The position numbers and the translations under genes were made by a program. A DNA stretch of 9,585 nucleotides from Oscillospiraceae bacterium. GTDB lineage: Bacteria > Bacillota > Clostridia > Oscillospirales > Ruminococcaceae. Positions 1 to 8,311 of this stretch are shown here, one piece after another. How positions within the stretch are numbered: the first letter of the stretch is position 1; each line of letters starts with the position of its first letter. The notes below the pieces were generated by a model, which saw nothing but the letters and a program-made list of their open reading frames with translations, searched no databases and was not told the origin of the DNA. The stretch covers positions 1 through 9,585 of the forward strand of contig DQFX01000066.1 in NCBI GenBank assembly GCA_003531585.1, in the 5' to 3' direction.

Positions 1-43
1 AGGTTTTTAGAGGTGACCTTCAGAATATTCTGCGGCTGAAACA

Positions 44-74
44 CAAATGAGGCCGAATTACTCAGCCTCATTTG
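44..74 (-). terminator. Possible terminator of the symporter gene
   Basis: A perfect 10-bp inverted repeat, CAAATGAGGC (44-53) and GCCTCATTTG (65-74), encloses an 11-base loop about 58 bases past the symporter stop codon. Read on the minus strand it is followed only by GTTTC-like sequence, a weak U-tract, so termination is plausible but not strong. A further copy of GCCTCATT lies at 116-123 next to the stop codon. Confidence 0.4.
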
Positions 75-132
75 CAACAGTCGAAAATCCATAAACTTGT
101 GCGCAAAGCTTTAAGCCTCATTCACAAACTCA

Positions 133-1725
<1,593 letters not shown>

Positions 1726-1764
1726 AAATAAAAAACTCCTGTATAAATTTCGTCAATAATATCT

Positions 1765-1793
1765 ATTATACACTATATAGAGTAAAAAATCAA
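1765..1793 (-). promoter_or_regulatory. Promoter of the AGCS symporter gene
   Basis: Read on the minus strand, TTGATT (1788-1793) is followed after exactly 17 bases by a perfect TATAAT (1765-1770). Transcription would start near 1758, giving a leader of about 33 nucleotides before the ATG at 1725, with AGGAG in between. This matches the vegetative sigma-A consensus well. Confidence 0.8.
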
Positions 1794-1930
1794 ACCCTCC
1801 CCGCATGGCAATTTGCACAAAATTTCATGTGAAACATTACATTTCCAGATAAAAACACCGCTTTTGTATCGTCAGATTGTAAATATAACTAAAAAAAATA
1901 GTAATATCGCACAAAATCATCAGTCTGTTG

Positions 1931-1960
1931 TTGCAAATAACACGCGATTTATGATATACT
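1931..1960 (+). promoter_or_regulatory. Probable promoter of the GGDEF-EAL gene
   Basis: TTGCAA (1931-1936) is followed after 18 bases by TATACT (1955-1960), which is preceded by TGA, an extended -10 (TGn). Transcription would start near 1967, leaving a leader of about 50 nucleotides that contains the hairpin at 1983-2001 and the ribosome binding site. The -35 is imperfect and the extended -10 compensates. Confidence 0.6.
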
Positions 1961-1982
1961 TATTTAAAATAGTCATAGTATG

Positions 1983-2001
1983 CCTGTTTGAACCAAACAG
2001 G
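1983..2001 (+). promoter_or_regulatory. Leader inverted repeat before the GGDEF-EAL start
   Basis: CCTGTTTG (1983-1990) and CAAACAGG (1994-2001) are a perfect 8-bp inverted repeat around AAC. It lies just downstream of the predicted transcription start and two bases before AAAGGAG (2004-2010). As RNA it is a tight hairpin beside the ribosome binding site; as DNA it is a 19-bp palindrome that a repressor could bind. It has no U-tract, so it is not a terminator. Confidence 0.6.
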
Positions 2002-2018
2002 ACAAAGGAGAAATCGCC

Positions 2019-5000
2019 TTGAAAAAATCCCGTCCTTTGATCGGAATAATCGCCGCTGAAGCGGAATATGTATTCTTCTCAAACGCGCTGAACACAATTC
2101 AGAAAGAGCTTTTTGCCGCCAACATGGACGCCGCGGTATTCTCGTCCCTGATGATGTCCGGCAACGCTGAATTCGACGCGGCTGAAAACTCCGTATACGA
2201 CCTTGTGGACTTTGACCTCCTAGACGGCATTATCATATTCTCCTCCAGCATTAACGACGTTACCTCGCGGGAACGCCTTATCGCACGCATAAAAAGCGAT
2301 TTCAAGGGTCCTGTCGTTTCGTTCGACAGCCAGGTGGACGGCTTCGCCAACTGCCTTTACAACTACGAACCAGTAGCCGACATGATGGTCAGCCACATCA
2401 TGGATCACCACGGCTGCAAGGTCATCGACTTCGTGGGCGGACCGAAGGACGAATTCCACGACTCCATTGAGCGCTACTTCGTGAAGGCCATGAAAAAGCG
2501 CGGCTATGATATCCCCAAAGAACGCATACACCACGGAATCGACTGGGTTTACGACTTTTCCGGCATTGCCGGCGAGATAATCAGCAACGGCATGCCGGAA
2601 GCGATAATGTGCTGCTCCGACCTTACCGCAGTACAGCTCATCGAATCGCTGTCGAACCGCGGCGTAAATATCCCGGACGACGTGCTGATCACCGGCTTCA
2701 ATCAGAAGGAGCCGTACGGCGCGAATTATCTTAACATCACCTCCGCGCTGCGCGACCCTGTTACTCTTGCGAAAAACGCCGCGCACTACATAATCGCGAA
2801 AGTCACCGGCGGGGTATACCAGGCGCATTCCGACGACAACTGCGCACAGTTCCGCGTCGGAATGACCTGCGGCTGCTGCCCCCCCAACCTCGGAGGGCTG
2901 TGCCATGCCTTCGCTGCTGAAATGACCAGCCTGCAGGGCAACGAAATGGATTCCTACTACAACTTCATGTCAGAGGAGCTCATCGGCGCGGATACGTTCT
3001 ACGACTACCTCTGGAAGGTGGACTGGTACACGCATTTCCTCGGGGATTTCACCGGATTCTGGCTTTGTCTCAATAACCAGGTAATGCACAACGAAGCCCC
3101 CGAACCGGGCTTCACCGACCGGATCAACCTCGCGTACAAGCGCACCTCCGCAGGAAGCACCGTCGACCTCATGGCGAAGTTCCCGCGCGATATGCTGCTT
3201 CCCGAGATTTTCGAGGAGCGCAGCCGCCCGTCGGCGTTCATCTTCACGACCCTCCACTTCATTGGAGTTAACTACGGCTACGTCGTGCTTTCCTACGGCG
3301 AGAGCGGAAAGGTCTACAGCCGGAATTACGTCAAGTGGCTCAGGACAATAAGCTGCGCCCTTGAGAAGCAGCGCCGGCACATTCTCTACAACGACGCCGT
3401 TACCGACGCGCAGGTGCGCGATTCCCTCACGGGTCTGCTGAATATGCGCGGCTACGTCCGCATCATGACGGAGCGCTGCGGCAAGTTCAACGACCCGAAG
3501 AAGCTGCTGCGCATAATCTCCATCGACGTTGAGAACCTCCGCGGCATAAACGACACCTACGGCTACGCGGAGGGCGACAAGGTGCTTCAGGCCCTCGGCG
3601 TTGCGCTTTCCGGCGCTGCCGGAGAAAACGACATCGTAGTAAGGGTAAGCGGCGACGAGTTCTTCATTGCCGGAGTTATCGACGAAGGCTCCTTCGACGA
3701 TGTTCCGTCGAGGCTCAGCAGCGTTGTTGACTCCATAAACCACCACAACCAGGAATATGGCGTGAATATCTACACCGCGTCGATCTCCGCACCTCTCACA
3801 GACCGCTCCGTGCTCGACAAGCTGCCCTACGAGGCGGCGTACCAGCGCACCCTCACCAAGGATAACCACACCAAAATGCACAAGACCGCGGACGTTTCCA
3901 CCGAGACTTTCGACCCGGAGGAGCGCCAGCAGGTCGTACGGCTGCTTAACGAGAACCTGTTCTCATATAATTTCCAGCCCATCGTCAGCGCGAAGGACGG
4001 AAGCGTTTTCGCGTACGAGGCGCTCATGCGGTCCGGCGAAGAATTCCGGCTGTCTCCGCTCACGATACTCAGCCATGCTGAGGCTCTCGACAGACTCCAG
4101 GACGTGGAGAAGTGCACGATGTTCAATACTCTGCGCTTCGCAAAGGAAAACCAGCGCCTGCTTGCGGGGAAGCTGCTGTTTATCAACAGTATACCGGCAT
4201 GCACGCTTCCGGACGCCGATTTTGAGCAGCTATATCAGCTTTACGGCGATATCATGCAGAATATCGTCGTGGAGTTCACCGAGCAGACCGAGGCAAGCTC
4301 CAGCCAGTTAAAGACGCTGCTTGAGCGCAGCCAGCGCTGCGGATTCAAGGTCGCGATAGACGATTACGGAACGGGATATTCCAACATCAGCAACCTGCTG
4401 ACATTCATGCCCAACGTCGTGAAGATAGACCGCAGCCTTATCATGAATATCCACAAGGATAAGCGCAAGAAGCACTTCACGCGCAACATCATCGACTACG
4501 CCCACGACAACAACTTCATGGCTCTCGCAGAGGGCGTGGAGCTCACCGAGGAGCTTCAGACCGTTATCGGCATGGGCGTCGACCTTATCCAGGGCTACTA
4601 TACCGCGAAGCCCTCCGCGGATATCGTTCAGGAGATAAATCCGGACATCGCGGAGGAGATACAGGAATACAACCGCCAGTCCGAGAACCGCCGCACCCGC
4701 AAGACCTACTTCACCGGCGACGAGCGCGAGATATCCCTCATGGCGCTTGACCTGGACAGCTACACGGATATCATCGTCAACAAGATGGAGTACACCCTGA
4801 CCGGAAACAAGAACTACACCTCCGAAATGGCAATACGCGCCAAGGACAACATCGACTGCCGCCTGAACCTCGTAGACATCAATGTGCATAACGAGAACGC
4901 GGGCGCTTCGATAACGGTGGGTCAGAACAGCACCATGACGCTGAACATCATCGGCACGGCAACGCTGACCGGCGGGATTTATGTCCCGGCTGGCTCCACG

Positions 5001-5735
5001 CTGAAAATAATCGGCGACGGCACGCTCAGGATAAACTCCGCAAGCAGCCAGACCTACGCCATCGGCTCCGGCTTTACAATGCCGTACGGCAATATCGACA
5101 TCTGCATGAACGGCAATCTTTATATCCACCTTGACGGCGAAAAGAGCGTGGCGATAGGCGGCAGAACCAACGACGGCAGCTCATATATCAGGATACGCTG
5201 CAAGGAACTCGTCATCGAGCAGATGGGAAAGAAAACCCTCGGCATAGGCAGCCTGCTCTCCGGCGCAGACGTGGATATAGACGACTCCCGCGTGTTCATC
5301 GAGCACCATTCAAAAACCGGGCTTGGCATCGGAAGCTTCAGCGACCCGTGCAGAGTAAGCATCAAAAACGGCTGCGCTGACTTTAAGATGTCCGGCGACA
5401 AGGTAGGAGGTATCGCGTCGTTCAACTCCTGCGGCGGCAGCATCCAAATGTCTGACGTGCGCATCTCCACCGAGTTCAAGGCGAAGGAGATACTAGGTAT
5501 CGGCGCCGATAAGAACTTCGGCGAGATCATAATGAACGACTGCACGTTCGATTCCCTTATCGAGGGCGCGGAATCAGTCGCGTTTGGCTCCGCCGACTGC
5601 GAGGGCACTCTCACGATGTCCATGTGCAGCGGTACTATCACGGTGCGCTCCGGAATCAAGACCCTGCTCGGCGTCAAACCTGAGAATCTTATTTCGGATC
5701 ACTGCATAGGTCTGAAGTTTGTCGAGGATCAGTAA
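2019..5735 (+). CDS. LacI-type sensor / GGDEF / EAL protein with beta-helix tail
   Basis: A predicted cytosolic c-di-GMP enzyme of 1238 residues with no signal peptide or membrane segment. Residues 5-285 resemble the ligand-binding half of LacI/GalR regulators (GIIAAEAEYVFF, then CSDLTAVQLIE and DVLITGFN), but no helix-turn-helix precedes them. A Cys cluster (C284, C286, C287, C295) follows. Residues 290-455 are unassigned, perhaps GAF-like. GGDEF spans 466-622 with SGDEF at 544-548 and no RxxD inhibitory site. EAL spans 645-868 with E667-A-L, N723, E752, D781-D782, K802, E838 and Q858 all present, so phosphodiesterase activity is likely. Residues 940-1222 form a beta-rich repeat array. The start is TTG, chosen because AAAGGAG (2004-2010) lies eight bases upstream and no in-frame ATG fits. 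It is transcribed alone and ends at the terminator at 5821. Domain calls for GGDEF and EAL are secure; ligand and role of the tail are unknown. Confidence 0.93.
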   Translation: MKKSRPLIGIIAAEAEYVFFSNALNTIQKELFAANMDAAVFSSLMMSGNAEFDAAENSVYDLVDFDLLDGIIIFSSSINDVTSRERLIARIKSDFKGPVVSFDSQVDGFANCLYNYEPVADMMVSHIMDHHGCKVIDFVGGPKDEFHDSIERYFVKAMKKRGYDIPKERIHHGIDWVYDFSGIAGEIISNGMPEAIMCCSDLTAVQLIESLSNRGVNIPDDVLITGFNQKEPYGANYLNITSALRDPVTLAKNAAHYIIAKVTGGVYQAHSDDNCAQFRVGMTCGCCPPNLGGLCHAFAAEMTSLQGNEMDSYYNFMSEELIGADTFYDYLWKVDWYTHFLGDFTGFWLCLNNQVMHNEAPEPGFTDRINLAYKRTSAGSTVDLMAKFPRDMLLPEIFEERSRPSAFIFTTLHFIGVNYGYVVLSYGESGKVYSRNYVKWLRTISCALEKQRRHILYNDAVTDAQVRDSLTGLLNMRGYVRIMTERCGKFNDPKKLLRIISIDVENLRGINDTYGYAEGDKVLQALGVALSGAAGENDIVVRVSGDEFFIAGVIDEGSFDDVPSRLSSVVDSINHHNQEYGVNIYTASISAPLTDRSVLDKLPYEAAYQRTLTKDNHTKMHKTADVSTETFDPEERQQVVRLLNENLFSYNFQPIVSAKDGSVFAYEALMRSGEEFRLSPLTILSHAEALDRLQDVEKCTMFNTLRFAKENQRLLAGKLLFINSIPACTLPDADFEQLYQLYGDIMQNIVVEFTEQTEASSSQLKTLLERSQRCGFKVAIDDYGTGYSNISNLLTFMPNVVKIDRSLIMNIHKDKRKKHFTRNIIDYAHDNNFMALAEGVELTEELQTVIGMGVDLIQGYYTAKPSADIVQEINPDIAEEIQEYNRQSENRRTRKTYFTGDEREISLMALDLDSYTDIIVNKMEYTLTGNKNYTSEMAIRAKDNIDCRLNLVDINVHNENAGASITVGQNSTMTLNIIGTATLTGGIYVPAGSTLKIIGDGTLRINSASSQTYAIGSGFTMPYGNIDICMNGNLYIHLDGEKSVAIGGRTNDGSSYIRIRCKELVIEQMGKKTLGIGSLLSGADVDIDDSRVFIEHHSKTGLGIGSFSDPCRVSIKNGCADFKMSGDKVGGIASFNSCGGSIQMSDVRISTEFKAKEILGIGADKNFGEIIMNDCTFDSLIEGAESVAFGSADCEGTLTMSMCSGTITVRSGIKTLLGVKPENLISDHCIGLKFVEDQ
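4836..5684 (+). other. C-terminal beta-helix-like repeat array in the GGDEF-EAL protein
   Basis: Residues about 940-1222 carry a recurring (A/G)-I-G-(S/G)-type turn at 1014 (AIGSG), 1045 (AIGGR), 1075 (GIGSL), 1103 (GIGSF), 1131 (GIASF), 1160 (GIGAD), 1188 (AFGSA) and, degenerate, near 1217. Spacings are 31, 30, 28, 28, 29, 28 and 29 residues. Between turns are alternating hydrophobic strands (e.g. VDIDDSRVFIEHH, IIMNDCTFDSLI). This pattern resembles the GIGG-type repeats of right-handed beta-helix regions in Clostridia surface proteins. Here the array is part of an apparently cytosolic signalling enzyme. The fold is inferred, the periodicity is seen directly. Confidence 0.7.
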
Positions 5736-5820
5736 AAACATATTGTAATTCGGCTGTCAATAAAGTCAATTCCGGCACGGCAAACCGCTTTCTCAATATA
5801 GGAGAATGGGTAAATAATAT

Positions 5821-5862
5821 GCGCTTCCGCACAGTTACTTTGTGCGGAAGCGCTTTTATTTC
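5821..5862 (+). terminator. Rho-independent terminator of the GGDEF-EAL gene
   Basis: A perfect 13-bp stem, GCGCTTCCGCACA (5821-5833) and TGTGCGGAAGCGC (5841-5853), closes a 7-base loop and is followed by TTTTATTTC. It lies 85 bases past the stop codon at 5735, in the right orientation. Confidence 0.9.
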
Positions 5863-6030
5863 AGAGAGTTTAACGTCTGCGCGGGTGTGACATCTTCGGG
5901 TCGCCCCTATGGCGGTTCACGCCGCCTCCGCCAGAGGAGCAGACGCCCGCTTCGCTACGATGCTCTGACGCTCCGACGCTCCGAATTGACGACTCCTGAA
6001 AGTTTACCCCGCACAAATCTATTCTCCGCA
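5863..6030. other. GC-rich intergenic block with short repeats
   Basis: The interval between the two terminators holds no credible gene: the short ORFs across it lack ribosome binding sites and run through the terminators. It is distinctly GC-rich in the middle (about 5880-5990) and contains local inverted repeats such as GGCGG/CCGCC (5911-5915 and 5922-5926) and a tandem GACGCTCC pair (5967-5982). It looks like a structured or repetitive intergenic element (a dispersed REP-like repeat or small RNA), but only extra copies in the genome or expression data could show which. Confidence 0.4.
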
Positions 6031-6031
6031 C

Positions 6032-6065
6032 AAAAAAAGACCGCTCTCCCGAGCGGTCTTTCTTA
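6032..6065. terminator. Bidirectional terminator between convergent genes
   Basis: AAAGACCGCTC (6036-6046) and GAGCGGTCTTT (6051-6061) form an 11-bp perfect stem with a 4-base loop. On the minus strand the stem is followed by a run of seven U (plus-strand A 6032-6038, partly within the stem), only 13 bases after the cyclase stop codon at 6075. On the plus strand it is followed by CTTATT, so it can also act as a second stop for transcripts coming from the GGDEF-EAL gene. Confidence 0.9.
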
Positions 6066-6074
6066 TTACTCAGA

Positions 6075-8027
6075 TCAGATGAACGCGTAATTTGACTTAC
6101 CGTTCTTCTTAACGGAATACATCGCGTCATCAGCCTTACCGATGATATACTCAACACGGGTGTTGTAGTCGTCCTTTATCATCGAAATACCGATGGACAC
6201 GCTCACGGTCAGGTGAACTCCGTCGCACTCGAAGCCTTCTTCGAGCTTGGAGATGATATCCTGCGCAGCCCTTGTCGGGTCGTTTATCTCCGCGTTGCGA
6301 ATGCATGCGATGAACTCGTCGCCGCCGTAACGTCCTGCGAAGCCGAACTCGTTCACAGTGCCCTTTATGGTGCGTGCAACGAACTTCAGCACCTGGTCGC
6401 CGGTCGCGTGGCTGTACTGGTCGTTGTAGTGCTTGAAGTCGTCTACGTCGATGAACAGAACCGCCATCTCGGATTTACGCGCTTCGGAAAGGGTGATCTC
6501 GTTGTCGATCTGGCTCTCGATGGTCTCACGGTTGTAAAGCTCGGTGAGGGCGTCGAAGCTTGCACGGGTCGTGAGCTGCTGCTCGCTCTTCTTCGCACGG
6601 TCGATATCCAGGATAACGCCGACGATCTTCAGCGGGTTGCCTTCCTTGTCGCGGAGGGTCGCAGTTCTGATAAGAACCCAGATGTAGTCGCCGTAGATGT
6701 TCTTCATACGGTACTCGTTGTGCTTGAACTCCTCGCCTCTGCCCAGAGCCTCGAGGTCCTGCTTGTAGCGCTCTGCGTCCTCCTCGTGGAGCTTAGCCTT
6801 TAACAGGAAGCTGTCACCGAAGTGGTCGGACGGAGCACGGTAGCTGAACTTCTTGTTGAAGTTGTTGGAGAAGAACACTTCGTTGGTTTTGAAATTCCAC
6901 TCGAAGATGATGTTATCGGACATCTCCGTAATGGTGCGGTATCTGTCCTCGCTGACAACGATCTCGTCAAGCAGGTTGTTGAACGCACGGGACATCTGTC
7001 CGTACTCGTTGTTGCTGACCTCGTTCGGGATACGAGCCTCGTGGTCGCCGCGGCGTACCTTTACAAGGGTCTCCTCGATGGTCTTGAGCGGTCTTGTTAC
7101 AAGAATGGATACGACGACAGCGCCTGCAATTGCAACAATGGAGATAAGTACGCATGCCACAACTATGCCGTTGCCCGCGGGCAGCGAGAAGGAATTTGCA
7201 TTGCCGTTCACAGGGCAGCTTGCGATCGCGATAAGTCCGTTTTCGCCGCCGACCTTGACCATTGCGGCGTACCACTTATCAGAGGAACCGTTTGCCGGAG
7301 AGTACTCGATTATCTCAGGCTCCGCGCCGTCAGTCAGGCCGTCGATCCTGCTCTTGAAAACATCGGAGGGGTACTCGTAATAAAGGTTTACCTTGAAGTT
7401 ATCAACGATATTGTAATTGTGATTGGGGGAAGAATCCGCAACAGTCACAGAACCGTTGTAGAACGTGCTTCCACCGGACGCGCTGTAAAGGAAGCCCTTG
7501 CCGGACAGCTTGTAGCTGATAAGCAGGGTCGCGCCGCCCTGATGCTTCTTGTAGAACATCGTGGGGTTGGTTCCGCCGCCGGTGGCCTCGGGATTGATTA
7601 TCGCATTGTAGTAGAGAGCGCCGTCTGCGTAGCTGTCATAAGCGCTGAAATTGTCGATGACCTGACCGATCTTTCCGGTGCTTCCGCAGAAGATCTTGCC
7701 GTCCTTGTCCACCAGAGAGATGGAATCTATCTCAGGATTCTCGTTTGCAAACTGCACAAGGTAATTTCCGACATAATCCGTGGTTTTCTGGCTCTTGATC
7801 ACGTCCTGTACCTCGGTGTTCTTCAGAATGGTCTCCGCCTGCTTATCCACCGTGTCGAGGTAGGTCTGCAGCGTGTAGCGCTCGTTCTCTGCCACCTCGA
7901 GTAAAGTATCTCTGAACTGCTTGTCGCCGTCAGAAGAAAGCAATGTGTTTGCGAACACCGTGTAGATCACCATCGGCAGTATCGCGAACAGCATGGCGCT
8001 GATCATCAGCATGGTTCTGATCTTCAT
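6075..8027 (-). CDS. Membrane diguanylate cyclase (Cache-HAMP-PAS-GGDEF)
   Basis: A 650-residue sensor enzyme predicted to make c-di-GMP from two GTP at the membrane. Order: transmembrane helix 6-28; an extracytoplasmic sensor of about 255 residues (29-285) that looks like a double Cache domain; transmembrane helix 286-310; HAMP linker 311-362 (TRPLKTIEETL); PAS 363-485 of the PAS_3 kind (EYRMKNIYGDYIWV, then GVILDIDRAKK); and GGDEF 487-648. The cyclase domain is intact: DALTELYNR, FIDVDDFKHYND with metal-binding D527, TGD at 542-544, RYGGDEF at 566-572, VSIGIS and ADDAMYSVKKNGKSNY. The RxxD inhibitory site is missing (NEFG at that position), so product inhibition through it is unlikely. The ATG follows GGGGAG (plus-strand 8033-8038) by five bases. 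It is monocistronic, convergent with the GGDEF-EAL gene and divergent from the repeat-protein gene. Sensor ligand unknown. Confidence 0.95.
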   Translation of the reverse strand: MKIRTMLMISAMLFAILPMVIYTVFANTLLSSDGDKQFRDTLLEVAENERYTLQTYLDTVDKQAETILKNTEVQDVIKSQKTTDYVGNYLVQFANENPEIDSISLVDKDGKIFCGSTGKIGQVIDNFSAYDSYADGALYYNAIINPEATGGGTNPTMFYKKHQGGATLLISYKLSGKGFLYSASGGSTFYNGSVTVADSSPNHNYNIVDNFKVNLYYEYPSDVFKSRIDGLTDGAEPEIIEYSPANGSSDKWYAAMVKVGGENGLIAIASCPVNGNANSFSLPAGNGIVVACVLISIVAIAGAVVVSILVTRPLKTIEETLVKVRRGDHEARIPNEVSNNEYGQMSRAFNNLLDEIVVSEDRYRTITEMSDNIIFEWNFKTNEVFFSNNFNKKFSYRAPSDHFGDSFLLKAKLHEEDAERYKQDLEALGRGEEFKHNEYRMKNIYGDYIWVLIRTATLRDKEGNPLKIVGVILDIDRAKKSEQQLTTRASFDALTELYNRETIESQIDNEITLSEARKSEMAVLFIDVDDFKHYNDQYSHATGDQVLKFVARTIKGTVNEFGFAGRYGGDEFIACIRNAEINDPTRAAQDIISKLEEGFECDGVHLTVSVSIGISMIKDDYNTRVEYIIGKADDAMYSVKKNGKSNYAFI

Positions 8028-8105
8028 ATATACTCCCCGTTTCTGTTCTGCAAGAGCAGATTATTTCCGCATTCAGCCGTGCGACAGACACAGCTATTTA
8101 GTATC

Positions 8106-8134
8106 AGTATAACACAAAAACTCGTTTCTGTAAA
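8106..8134 (-). promoter_or_regulatory. Promoter of the Cache-GGDEF gene
   Basis: On the minus strand TTTACA (8129-8134) is followed after 17 bases by TATACT (8106-8111). Transcription would start near 8099, giving a leader of about 70 nucleotides before the ATG at 8027. Both boxes are close to the sigma-A consensus with ideal spacing. Confidence 0.7.
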
Positions 8135-8140
8135 CACTTT

Positions 8141-8163
8141 GACAATAATAATTTATCATTGTC
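8141..8163. promoter_or_regulatory. 23-bp imperfect palindrome, candidate operator
   Basis: The segment begins GACAAT and ends ATTGTC; 10 of its 11 mirrored base pairs are complementary around a single central base. It lies six bases upstream of the -35 box of the cyclase promoter and about 70 bases upstream of the promoter of the repeat-protein gene, where a regulator of either gene could bind. It is AT-rich, which raises the chance of coincidence. Confidence 0.45.
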
Positions 8164-8235
8164 CGGCATTTTTATTAAACCTGCACAAATCGCCCGAAAT
8201 TATTTTGTTCACAATATGGAGAGATAAAAAAACTA

Positions 8236-8264
8236 TTGCTTATATTTCAAAAATGTGGTATAAT
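8236..8264 (+). promoter_or_regulatory. Promoter of the FliM-like repeat protein gene
   Basis: TTGCTT (8236-8241) is followed after 17 bases by a perfect TATAAT (8259-8264) preceded by TGG, an extended -10. Transcription would start near 8271, about 40 nucleotides before the ATG at 8312. Confidence 0.8.
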
Positions 8265-8279
8265 GTTTATAATAATGTG

Positions 8280-8295
8280 ATACGTGCGGACGTAT
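8280..8295 (+). promoter_or_regulatory. Leader hairpin before the repeat-protein ribosome binding site
   Basis: ATACGT (8280-8285) and ACGTAT (8290-8295) are a perfect 6-bp inverted repeat around GCGG, extendable by one G-U pair. It ends three bases before GGAGGG (8299-8304). It could be a weak RNA hairpin that sets translation efficiency, or an operator near the start of transcription. Confidence 0.4.
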
Positions 8296-8311
8296 TCCGG
8301 AGGGTAGAACT

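Noticed and set aside
21..32. Perfect 12-bp palindrome CAGAATATTCTG
   Set aside because: Short, AT-rich at its centre and not next to any promoter seen in the window; chance is a sufficient explanation.
1726..1764. Glycine riboswitch upstream of the amino acid symporter
   Set aside because: The predicted leader is only about 33 nucleotides, far too short for the aptamer.
2970..5129. Several open frames antisense to the GGDEF-EAL gene
   Set aside because: All are shadows of one continuous well-supported coding region and lack start signals.
5774..5793. Possible c-di-GMP (GEMM) riboswitch hint, GGCAAACC-like sequence
   Set aside because: Only the short GGCAAACC string matches; the partner GACGCAAAGC segment and the expected stems are absent, and it lies downstream of a gene rather than in a leader.
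5842..6157. Small open frames across the intergenic block (both strands)
   Set aside because: They run through the terminators, lack ribosome binding sites and have Arg/Ser-rich unnatural composition.
6822..7904. 360-codon open frame antisense to the Cache-GGDEF gene
   Set aside because: The opposite strand encodes a full domain set; this frame has no recognisable motif and exists because TTA, CTA and TCA codons are rare in the real gene.
8139..8144. Consensus -35 box TTGACA on the plus strand
   Set aside because: No -10-like sequence occurs 16-18 bases downstream; the better plus-strand promoter is at 8236-8264.
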